A DNA stretch of 64,000 bases from Clostridiales bacterium Firm_16 (GTDB lineage: Bacteria; Bacillota; Clostridia; Saccharofermentanales; Saccharofermentanaceae). The notes beneath the pieces are model-generated. The model did not search any database. It worked only from the letters and a program-made list of their open reading frames with translations, and was not told the origin of the DNA. This document shows positions 16,257-23,297 of the stretch, one piece after another. The number at the start of each line of letters is the position of its first letter. The stretch's first letter is position 1. The position numbers and the translations under genes are program-made. The stretch covers positions 1 through 64,000 of the forward strand of contig LVAV01000018.1 of assembly GCA_001604185.1 (NCBI GenBank), given 5' to 3'.

Positions 16257-16564
16257 ATCTGTCTCCTCCTTACTCTTGATTCTCGATGCTGTCGTAAACG
16301 TCTCTTGCCTATCGTCACCTATATTCTGCCTCATCCGCTGTACCATAAATGGGTCAGCAAAACACCCCGCTCATTGCAAAAATTGAAAAACTAAACTGGA
16401 TTTTCCAGAATTTTGCAAAACTAAATGCACGTCACAGGCCTCGCTTCTCAGGGTTTAGAAAGATTGCTATAATATTTTCACGAAATTGTGTGACACTCGG
16501 CACAGAAAGATTGATTAGTAGGTTGAAGAGAAACAACGGATGACCCGTAAAGGAGACTTTAGCC
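16257..16564. other. Divergent intergenic region (308 bp)
   Basis: No gene. It separates the leftward Sel1 operon from the rightward sigma operon. It holds the extended -10 of the sigma gene, a weak leftward candidate (TTGCAA, 17 nt, TTTAGT on the minus strand), a small palindrome CTGGA-TTT-TCCAG at 16396-16408 in that spacer, and two similar stretches containing TTGCAAAA and CTAAA. Confidence 0.6.
16465..16473 (+). promoter_or_regulatory. Extended -10 promoter of second ECF sigma operon
   Basis: TG-C-TATAAT, with the perfect -10 at 16468-16473. It lies about 90 nt before the start codon. No clear -35. Confidence 0.5.
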
Positions 16565-17122
16565 ATGGATGACAGCTCCATCGTCAATTTATTTCTCGAT
16601 CGCAACGAAGATGCGATCAAGCATACCTCCACCAAGTATGGTGCCCGTCTGCGCAATATTTCGTACGGCATCACCGCATCGCACCCGACCTCCGAAGAGT
16701 GTGAGAACGACACCTATCTCGAAGCCTGGAAGCGCATTCCGCCACACGAGCCCAGGACTTACCTGATGCCTTTTCTGACGAAGATCATACGCGCGATCTC
16801 CATCAACCGGTGCGTCAGCGAGAACCGTCTGAAAAGAAAGGCATACATCCTGGAACTTACTTCTGAGATGGAACAGTGTCTGCCTTCGGATCTTTCCGCG
16901 GAAAAAGAACTGGAAGCTCAGTTTCTCGGCGAGGTCATCAGTCGTTTCCTTCACGAACAGTCCGAAGAAAAGTGTGCATTCTTCATGCGAAGATACTTCT
17001 ATCTGGAAACCGCTGCCTCTATTGCACAGCGGTACGGATATAAGGAGAGCAAAGTCAGAATGACACTTATGCGAATGAGACAGGATCTCAAAGCATATCT
17101 GGAAAAGGAAGGGATACTATGA
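16565..17122 (+). CDS. ECF RNA polymerase sigma factor (second)
   Basis: A 185-residue sigma-70-like protein. Region 2 is near 30-75 (HPTSEECENDTYLEAWKRIP) and a divergent region 4 helix-turn-helix near 145-180 (LETAASIAQRYGYKESKVRM). GGAG precedes the ATG by 9 nt. It overlaps the anti-sigma-like gene by 4 nt (ATGA). It is only distantly similar to the sigma factor at 1141-1662, so this is a separate regulon, not a duplicate. Confidence 0.85.
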   Translation: MDDSSIVNLFLDRNEDAIKHTSTKYGARLRNISYGITASHPTSEECENDTYLEAWKRIPPHEPRTYLMPFLTKIIRAISINRCVSENRLKRKAYILELTSEMEQCLPSDLSAEKELEAQFLGEVISRFLHEQSEEKCAFFMRRYFYLETAASIAQRYGYKESKVRMTLMRMRQDLKAYLEKEGIL

Positions 17123-18051
17123 ACGGCAAAGATCTACTCGACAGCATGTCCTATGTTGATGATGACCTCATCGAGAAAACAGAAGTCCGCCCTGCTCCCT
17201 CTGCTCTGCCAACCCGTCAGGCCGAGAAACAAAGACGCAGGAAAATATGGAGCGGCATCGGCATCGGTCTCTGTGCCGCTGCGATTGTATGCATCGGGTT
17301 TGCTGCATGGAAGAGCAGCGGATTCGGTCTTTTTTCATCCGAAACCTACGCAACTACAACGCCTTACAAGCCCACTACTACAGCACCCTGGACGGAGACA
17401 TCAACCTTGCCGACAAGCGAAGATGTTACCACAACGACACTCGATTATACTACGGACAGTTCATGGCCCGACGATTCGACATGGCCCGACGATTCGACAC
17501 GGCCTTCCATTCCTACAGATGATACTGTTCCTTCAGAGATCTTCTACTATCCCCTGCCTGACATAGACACGGAATCCGCACAGTATTCACCGGACAAAGC
17601 ATCCGGAGAAGTACCCAATGACAGCATCGGTGCTGTTCCCGGAGATATCCTTCTGCCCCCTTCCTTAGAAGAAATGGCAGCCATGCCGGATTACAAAGAT
17701 GACTATTTCGCTGTATCGATCCAGGTCTGTCACTTCGCATTCATCGATGAGTTCATCGCAAGTTACGAAGAACAGTACCGAGCCGGCACTATATCTGAAG
17801 AGGATTACGCATTCTGCACAAGTTTCGATTATCTCAGCCAGATATATGACGACGAGATCTTCAACGCGATCCAGGAAGAGATCAACCGCCTGCGTCTCCT
17901 CGGCTATCACCTGGAACTGGAAGACTCGACCCGCGTCGGATGCGACGAATACTACCGCGTCTTCCTCAAAGGCTACCTCACCGGCGAAGAACTCTCCACC
18001 TTCAAGAACGACTCCCGCTACGGCTACCGCATCACCTGGCTCGCAGAATAA
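17119..18051 (+). CDS. Membrane anti-sigma-like protein with Thr-rich stalk
   Basis: A 310-residue protein with a cytoplasmic tail of about 42 residues, one membrane helix (about 43-64), a Thr/Ser/Pro/Asp-rich stalk (about 78-150) containing two DDSTWPDDST-like repeats, and an outer domain of about 150 residues. The stalk suggests a sensor held away from the membrane or within the wall. Translational coupling to the ECF sigma gene (ATGA overlap) is the main reason for calling it an anti-sigma factor; no zinc-binding ZAS motif is seen. Confidence 0.65.
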   Translation: MNGKDLLDSMSYVDDDLIEKTEVRPAPSALPTRQAEKQRRRKIWSGIGIGLCAAAIVCIGFAAWKSSGFGLFSSETYATTTPYKPTTTAPWTETSTLPTSEDVTTTTLDYTTDSSWPDDSTWPDDSTRPSIPTDDTVPSEIFYYPLPDIDTESAQYSPDKASGEVPNDSIGAVPGDILLPPSLEEMAAMPDYKDDYFAVSIQVCHFAFIDEFIASYEEQYRAGTISEEDYAFCTSFDYLSQIYDDEIFNAIQEEINRLRLLGYHLELEDSTRVGCDEYYRVFLKGYLTGEELSTFKNDSRYGYRITWLAE

Positions 18052-18068
18052 CGCACCAACCTTCACGC

Positions 18069-18160
18069 GAGAGCCAGACACAATCCACGGCTCCAAAGAA
18101 GCGCAGAAACAAACAATTCCGCACAAACCCTCCCGCGGGAGCCAGACACGATTTCACGGG
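18069..18160. repeat. Imperfect direct repeat downstream of anti-sigma gene
   Basis: Two copies of a roughly 25-bp unit, GAGCCAGACACAATCCACGG near 18074 and GAGCCAGACACGATTTCACG near 18140, each preceded by CGCG and Gs. The second copy runs into the left arm of the long palindrome at 18148. Confidence 0.6.
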
Positions 18161-18272
18161 AAATATAGTGAACATAAAAAAACCTGTTTCCGCGCGATTC
18201 CGCAGGGCGAAGCCCGAGGACCAGCACGGAAACAGGTTTTTTCATGTACAGTTTAAGACCCCGTGAAATCGT
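18148..18272 (-). repeat. Long palindromic element A with conserved core, including a terminator
   Basis: Outer arms ACGATTTCACGGG (18148-18160) and CCCGTGAAATCGT (18260-18272) are perfect complements. Inner arms around 18176-18192 and 18227-18242 (AAAAAACCTGTTTCCG) are a bidirectional terminator. The apex (18193-18226) contains the core TTCCGCAGGGCGAAGCCCGA followed by GGACCA. The right arm covers the last 20 bases of the leftward permease gene. The same core, with different arms, occurs at 55923-56089. Confidence 0.8.
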
Positions 18273-19083
18273 ACCTGGCGACCCCCAGCATCCAAAACTT
18301 ATAACTTAGGTAGAAGAATAGTACTCCCAGTGCCGGTGCGCACCATGTCAGTACGGGTATATTTCCGGATTCCAGGATCGCAAGACTCGGATAGTAGGCC
18401 ACGAATGCGATGGGGATCACGAAGGTAAACAGGATACGGAATACTCCGTGGAAAATACTGGCCGGATACTTCGCGAAATCCTTAAAACGGAACATGATGA
18501 CCATGACGTATCCGGAACCGATGATCCAGAAGCAGGTGGCCGCCGCCGCGTTCATGATCGCGATCATGAAGAGGGAAGCTGTCAGGAGGAACAGCACCAG
18601 TTTCGCGATCACGAGGGGCGTGACGGGTATGCCGATGTGGACCCACGCATAGATCAGCGTGCCGATACCGAATGCGAACTGACCCAGGCCCTTCACATCG
18701 AAGACTTCCGACATGAAGTAGAAGAATACATTGATAGGCCGGAAGCAGTACTTGATAAAGTCACCGGACTGGACCTGGAAACGCAGGTTCCAGTTATTAT
18801 CGAAGAAACACTGTACAGGTGTCAGCGCGATCAACGAGAATCCGTACAGGAACAGCATGTGGTAGTAATCCCATCCGTTGATGCTCGGGAAGTTCTTGAA
18901 GAGGATCAGGAAGGTCACAAATCCGCTGAGGTTCGTCATGATCATGCCGATGGTGGAGATCACGAAGTCCGCACGGTAACTCATCTTACTCTTCAGATCC
19001 TGTACCAGGATCTTTCTGTAGATGCGAAGATAGAAACCGAAACCTCTCCTCTTCTTTGTCTCTTTTAAAGTAGTATCACTCAT
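18253..19083 (-). CDS. ABC-2 family transporter permease (DUF990-like), second subunit
   Basis: A 276-residue polytopic membrane protein with six predicted helices between about 45 and 270. LCR-like residues in QVQSGDFIKYCFRPINVFFY match the ABC2_membrane_6 (DUF990) group, where two such permeases pair with one ATPase. ATG 19083 is chosen because GGAG lies 8 nt upstream; ATG 19101 is possible. It is last of the operon ATPase - permease - permease. The substrate is unknown; this group includes viologen and drug exporters. Its last 20 bases form one arm of palindromic element A. Confidence 0.82.
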   Translation of the reverse strand: MSDTTLKETKKRRGFGFYLRIYRKILVQDLKSKMSYRADFVISTIGMIMTNLSGFVTFLILFKNFPSINGWDYYHMLFLYGFSLIALTPVQCFFDNNWNLRFQVQSGDFIKYCFRPINVFFYFMSEVFDVKGLGQFAFGIGTLIYAWVHIGIPVTPLVIAKLVLFLLTASLFMIAIMNAAAATCFWIIGSGYVMVIMFRFKDFAKYPASIFHGVFRILFTFVIPIAFVAYYPSLAILESGNIPVLTWCAPALGVLFFYLSYKFWMLGVARYDFTGS

Positions 19084-19121
19084 TTTCTCATCTCCATTCA
19101 TTGCTTCACACACTCCCGGAC

Positions 19122-19931
19122 TCAGCCGCCGTTGACTGTGATCTTTCTGACCGAATGATTCCAGAACAGGATCCCGGCTACGGTCAGGATGACACACCAG
19201 GCCAGCTGCAGACCGAACATCGGCAGTAAACCTTCCAGAGTATCCGTGCCGTTTTTCTTAAGAAGGATCGTCAACGGGATGTCATAGACGGCGCGGAAGG
19301 GAAGAAATTCGACGATCTTTCTGAAGAATTCCGGGAAGAACGCCAGAGGGATCGAAGCGCCCGAAAGCAGCAGAACGATGGTCTCTTTAACAATGTTAAT
19401 TCCCCATGTGGACTCGGTGTAGAGGCAAATCGTCGCTACGATCATCTCCATACTGAAGTTCACGATCAGGGCAAGTATGGTTGCCACGATAAAGTACAGC
19501 AGGTTGAAGCCCATAGGGATCGCACCGTGGGTCACGATCATGACTACGATGAATGTCGGAACGAAGGTCAAGGCGAAAAGTACCACATGCGATCCGGAGT
19601 AACTCCAGAAAGTATAGGTCCGAAAGTTCATCGGTTTTAAAAGGTCCAGTATGATCTTTCCCGACTGGATCGACCGGCTCATATCCCAGACCACAAACAT
19701 CTCCAGGAAATTGAAGAGCGCGGTGGCCAGGATCAGGTAGATCATGGTGTCGGTAAAAGTCATGCCGTTGACCACTTCTGTTCCGGCGGAGGCGTAGATA
19801 GCTTTCCACAGGAAATATACCAGCACCAGATAGATCAAGTTGGCAAAAAGCGTGACCGCGGTGCCGAGGCGGTACTGGAGAGATTCCATGATCCCCGCCC
19901 GGGTCAGCGCCAGGTGTCTTCGCATATTCAT
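19122..19931 (-). CDS. ABC-2 family transporter permease, first subunit
   Basis: A 269-residue protein with six predicted helices, of the same DUF990-like type as the next gene (IQSGKIILDLLKPMNFRTY corresponds to its QSGDFIKYCFRP). The two probably form a heterodimeric channel. ATG 19931 with GGAGG 10 nt upstream is preferred; a GTG at 19940 overlaps the ATPase stop. Spacing to the ATPase is 5 nt and to the next permease 38 nt. Confidence 0.82.
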   Translation of the reverse strand: MNMRRHLALTRAGIMESLQYRLGTAVTLFANLIYLVLVYFLWKAIYASAGTEVVNGMTFTDTMIYLILATALFNFLEMFVVWDMSRSIQSGKIILDLLKPMNFRTYTFWSYSGSHVVLFALTFVPTFIVVMIVTHGAIPMGFNLLYFIVATILALIVNFSMEMIVATICLYTESTWGINIVKETIVLLLSGASIPLAFFPEFFRKIVEFLPFRAVYDIPLTILLKKNGTDTLEGLLPMFGLQLAWCVILTVAGILFWNHSVRKITVNGG

Positions 19932-19936
19932 AAGGA

Positions 19937-20944
19937 TCACTCCTCCTTCTCGTTCTTGGTGTCCACCGAAGTATTGTCATCAGAAGAACCCTGTTCCGGA
20001 GTTTTTGCCGCAGAACTGCCTTCATAGATCTTCTTGATGACCTCTTCCGTGGAGATCTCCTGGAGCTGAATATCCTTGATCTTCTGCTCCTTCTGCTTCC
20101 TTAAGATGACATCCATGACGTCTTCCTTCGATTCATCGATGACCCGCTCTTCCCAGGTGTCGTCTGCGTGACGGATGCGGAGGGTTCTGTAAGACCCGAA
20201 ATAGGACTTCAGATGCTCGATGTCGTTGTCGTAGATCTTCTTACCTTCGTCGATGATGACGATCCTCTTACAAAGAGCGTCAACGTCGCCCATGTCGTGC
20301 GTTGTAAGAATGACGGTCGTGTTCTTCTCGGCATTGAGACCCTGGATCAGAGAACGGATCTTAGCCTTCATGGACACGTCCAGACCGATGGTCGGCTCAT
20401 CGAGAAATACGATGGCCGGATTGTGCAGGAATGCCGCGAGGATATCGCTCAGGGTTCTCTGGCCGAGAGACATCTGACGGACCGGCTTGTGGAGGATCGG
20501 TTCGATGTCAACCAGCGAGCGATACAGCTCCAGCATGTCTTCGTACTCCTTCTTCGGTACCATGTAGATATCACGCAGAAGGCGGAAGGATTCGATCAGC
20601 GGCAGGGACCACCACAGCTGGCTTCTCTGCCCGAAAACAACTCCAATGTGTTCCGAGTTTTTGGTTCTTTCTTTGTAGGGCACCACGCCGTTGACGATGA
20701 TCTCACCGGATGTCGGTTCAAGAACGCCGGTCATCATCTTGATGGTCGTGGACTTACCGGCACCGTTTGGTCCCAGGTAGCCGATGATCTCGCCGCGAGT
20801 GATCTCAAGGGATACGTCCTTGACGGCCGAGATGGTCTTATAATCTCTCGAGAAGAGATCTCGGATGCTTCCCTTCAGACCTTCGTGACGGTTCAGGATC
20901 TTAAAGTCTTTGCAGATGTTCTTCATTACGATTGCGTTTTCCAT
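19937..20944 (-). CDS. ABC-2 transporter ATP-binding protein
   Basis: A 335-residue ATPase. Walker A is GPNGAGKST (about 67-75), the signature is MSLGQR rather than LSGGQ, and Walker B is IVFLDEPTIGLD. The SLGQR signature is usual in ATPases paired with DUF990 permeases. The C-terminal 100 residues, ending Glu/Ser/Asp-rich, are an extra domain probably contacting the permeases. ATG 20944 is chosen because AAGGG lies 9 nt upstream; the frame is open to 21064. It drives the two permeases encoded after it. Confidence 0.9.
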   Translation of the reverse strand: MENAIVMKNICKDFKILNRHEGLKGSIRDLFSRDYKTISAVKDVSLEITRGEIIGYLGPNGAGKSTTIKMMTGVLEPTSGEIIVNGVVPYKERTKNSEHIGVVFGQRSQLWWSLPLIESFRLLRDIYMVPKKEYEDMLELYRSLVDIEPILHKPVRQMSLGQRTLSDILAAFLHNPAIVFLDEPTIGLDVSMKAKIRSLIQGLNAEKNTTVILTTHDMGDVDALCKRIVIIDEGKKIYDNDIEHLKSYFGSYRTLRIRHADDTWEERVIDESKEDVMDVILRKQKEQKIKDIQLQEISTEEVIKKIYEGSSAAKTPEQGSSDDNTSVDTKNEKEE

Positions 20945-21044
20945 ATCTTTCATCCCTTCTAAATGTGTTTCTAACTGGTTGTGTTTCGGGTTTTCTATGT
21001 TTGATCGTTGTCTTGCGTCATTCACTGTACGACGGGCAAAAGAA

Positions 21045-21063
21045 TGGCCGCATAACGCGGCCA
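21045..21063 (-). terminator. Terminator after GNAT gene
   Basis: A perfect 7-bp stem (TGGCCGC and GCGGCCA, 5-nt loop) followed on the minus strand by TTCTTTT. It separates the acetyltransferase from the ABC-2 operon. Confidence 0.75.
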
Positions 21064-21079
21064 CGTAAAAGTGTCTACG

Positions 21080-21565
21080 TTATAGTGGTTTTTCCATGTA
21101 TCCGCATGTGAACGGGAAGAAATCGAATTTCTTCGTTCCAAGGTGCATAAAGCCTTTCGACTCATACCATTTGCGAAGGCGGGTATTCTCTTCTACGATG
21201 CCGATGAACAGTTTCGTGCCACCGTTCTCTCGTACTCGGGCAAAAGCATCCTGCAGAAGTGCATCACCGATCTTCTCGTGGCGGTGCTCCGGAAGTACGC
21301 AGAGGTTATTCAGTTCCCAGGGCTGCTCGCTTTGTTTGGCGAGAGAGTAGTAACCGAGAAGTTCGCCTGAATCGGAGAAGAAACCGTACATCGGTCGTTT
21401 TTCGACTTCATACTGGTATATGAGGCGCTCTTCTGTTGTGGCGAATGCGGTAAATCTAGGAGCATTTTCCTGCGTAAAACCGAGGTCTTCTGCAACGGTC
21501 ATAAAGCTGGTTCGGATCACACCTACGCACATTGGAATCTCTTCTTTTCTGATCTCTCGTATCAT
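21080..21565 (-). CDS. GNAT-family N-acetyltransferase
   Basis: A 161-residue acetyltransferase. The acetyl-CoA-binding segment is LCVLPEHRHEKIGDALLQDA (about 92-111), the R/Q-x-x-G-x-G/A loop being RHEKIGDA, and KWYESKGF near 137 is the usual C-terminal motif. It transfers an acetyl group to an amine; the substrate cannot be told. It is monocistronic, with GGAG before the ATG and a terminator after the stop. Confidence 0.88.
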   Translation of the reverse strand: MIREIRKEEIPMCVGVIRTSFMTVAEDLGFTQENAPRFTAFATTEERLIYQYEVEKRPMYGFFSDSGELLGYYSLAKQSEQPWELNNLCVLPEHRHEKIGDALLQDAFARVRENGGTKLFIGIVEENTRLRKWYESKGFMHLGTKKFDFFPFTCGYMEKPL

Positions 21566-21726
21566 GTCTCTTCTCCTTTCTTATCGTGATAGATCGCCTG
21601 CCCGTATCCTTTTACTTTAGTATCCCACATTTTCTTTCGCATATGTTCTTCGGGCTTGCTTTTCTTTACGATTGCAAGTATATTGTATACGTAAGTGCTT
21701 TTATACAGGATAAATGCGAAAATTTT

Positions 21727-21760
21727 ATAACAATCTTCTACGCTCTTGGAAGATTGTTAT
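21727..21760. promoter_or_regulatory. 12-bp inverted repeat upstream of AraC gene
   Basis: ATAACAATCTTC (21727-21738) and GAAGATTGTTAT (21749-21760) are perfect complements around 10 nt, 26 bp before the start codon. In RNA it would be a stable hairpin followed by GATTTTA; in DNA it could be a regulator site. Its position suggests control of the AraC gene. Confidence 0.55.
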
Positions 21761-21785
21761 GATTTTATGGAAGATGAGGTAAGGT

Positions 21786-22694
21786 ATGAACCGCGAGAAG
21801 ATGGGATTGATCGTTAAGAGAGATGACGGTTCCGAGATCGTCAACTATGATGATCCCCAGTTTCCTTCCTACGTATTTGAGGGCTGGGTCAAGCCGAAAG
21901 TCACCTGGGAGCGCGTTCCCCACTTCCATGAGGATATCGAGATGTGTACTGTCACGAAGGGGAAGATGGCTTACTCTGTAAATGGTAAGACGATCATGCT
22001 CCACGAAGGCGATACCATCTTCATCAATTCTAACCAGATCCATTATAGTATGTGTATTGATGAGGAAGGCGCAAGATATGTCATCTTCATTGCCGATCCG
22101 GGGATACTGAATTCTTCCGTTGCGGTCGAGATGCAGGCGATCCGCCCCATCATCGAGAACAAGGATCTTCCCTATCTTCGTTTCCGGGATATCGATGAGA
22201 TGACGGAAGAAGTCTATCGTCTGATGCACAGTCTTCTTCCCGTCCGTCACTGTGCCTTCGAAGTAACCAAGCAGTTCTTCCAGATCTGGAATCTCATCAT
22301 CAAGCGGAGTGAGATCATCGGTGCTCTGGGCCGGGAAGAAGCACCGGATGCGAAGATGCAGACTTTCAAGACCATGATGGCCTTCATTTCCAACGAATAT
22401 CAGCGGCCTCTCACCCTGGACGAGATCGCCGGGTCGGCCAACATCAGTAAGTCACTTTGCAATCTGCTTTTCAATCAGTACGTCAGCGAGTCACCCGTCA
22501 ACTACCTCCTGCACTTCCGTGCACGAAAAGTTGCCGAGTATCTTCGTTCCAGCAATCTGAACATGACAGAGATCGCCACACTTTGCGGATTCACCGGTAC
22601 CAGTTATATGAGTGAAACTTTCAAGAAATTCTTCGGCAGTGCCCCGAGAGATTACAGAAAACAATGGGCCGCCATCACCACTTCTGTGAAGTAA
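21786..22694 (+). CDS. AraC-family regulator with cupin sensor domain
   Basis: A 302-residue regulator. An N-terminal cupin-like domain (about 30-110, WERVPHFHEDIEMCTVTKGK) probably binds a small ligand such as a sugar, and the C-terminal double helix-turn-helix (about 200-298) has LTLDEIAGSANISKSLCNLL and MTEIATLCGFTGTSYMSETF. AraC proteins of this type usually activate carbohydrate genes, but no sugar operon lies beside it. GAGGTAAG precedes the ATG, and the inverted repeat at 21727-21760 lies just upstream. Confidence 0.9.
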   Translation: MNREKMGLIVKRDDGSEIVNYDDPQFPSYVFEGWVKPKVTWERVPHFHEDIEMCTVTKGKMAYSVNGKTIMLHEGDTIFINSNQIHYSMCIDEEGARYVIFIADPGILNSSVAVEMQAIRPIIENKDLPYLRFRDIDEMTEEVYRLMHSLLPVRHCAFEVTKQFFQIWNLIIKRSEIIGALGREEAPDAKMQTFKTMMAFISNEYQRPLTLDEIAGSANISKSLCNLLFNQYVSESPVNYLLHFRARKVAEYLRSSNLNMTEIATLCGFTGTSYMSETFKKFFGSAPRDYRKQWAAITTSVK

Positions 22695-22699
22695 TCTGA

Positions 22700-23116
22700 T
22701 CAGCCCAGCTTCCAGATTGCGTTGTAAGCGATCTGACGTACGAATGTGTCACCGAAATCTTCGAGGTCGATACCGTTGGCTGTGCTGTTGTATACGCGAT
22801 TTACGATGCTTGTGTTGCGGATCCAGGACGGCAGTGTATTGATCATCTCATGGATGAAGATGTGTGCGTAGATCTCTTTCGCCATAGCTGCTTCGCTCAT
22901 GCCCTCGATGGCCTTGCTGGCGATGATCTTCTTTGCTTCTTCTACACAAGCCTCATGGTCCAGATCTACATCGTTGATGCCAATGTTCATGGTCTTGATC
23001 GCACCGTGCTGAATGAAATCTGCTTTCTTCAGGTTTGTCAGACCACACTTCAGAAGTGCTGCAAAAGCGACTGTGATGATGGCGATGATGACGATTACCT
23101 TGAACATTGTTTTCAT
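22700..23116 (-). CDS. Small membrane-anchored protein of unknown function
   Basis: A 138-residue protein with one N-terminal membrane segment (about 5-22, signal or anchor) and a mostly helical rest with no motif I recognise. It is convergent with the AraC gene, with 5 bp between stop codons, and has its own GAGG site before the ATG. Nothing here gives a function. Confidence 0.65.
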   Translation of the reverse strand: MKTMFKVIVIIAIITVAFAALLKCGLTNLKKADFIQHGAIKTMNIGINDVDLDHEACVEEAKKIIASKAIEGMSEAAMAKEIYAHIFIHEMINTLPSWIRNTSIVNRVYNSTANGIDLEDFGDTFVRQIAYNAIWKLG

Positions 23117-23236
23117 TTTTCTGTACCTCGTTTCGTTCTTTATGGTTTCATTCTAAAGAAATCCCACGAGGCGTCCCATCGATACACCTTACACCGCACT
23201 TACACTTTTGTAAGATTGGGAAAGCAAGGTATAAAA

Positions 23237-23265
23237 ACACCGCAGGAAGGGCATTCCTGCGGTGT
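23237..23265 (-). terminator. Rho-independent terminator of second LRR gene
   Basis: A perfect 11-bp stem, ACACCGCAGGA and TCCTGCGGTGT with a 7-nt loop, followed on the minus strand by TTTTAT. Confidence 0.88.
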
Positions 23266-23297
23266 CATCAACATCCGACCGGCGAGGTCATTTCCAC

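Noticed and set aside
14706-16394. Plus-strand frame of 562 codons opposite the Sel1/J-like operon
   Set aside because: Antisense to two supported genes; Leu/His/Ile-rich shadow of helical, Glu/Lys-rich proteins.
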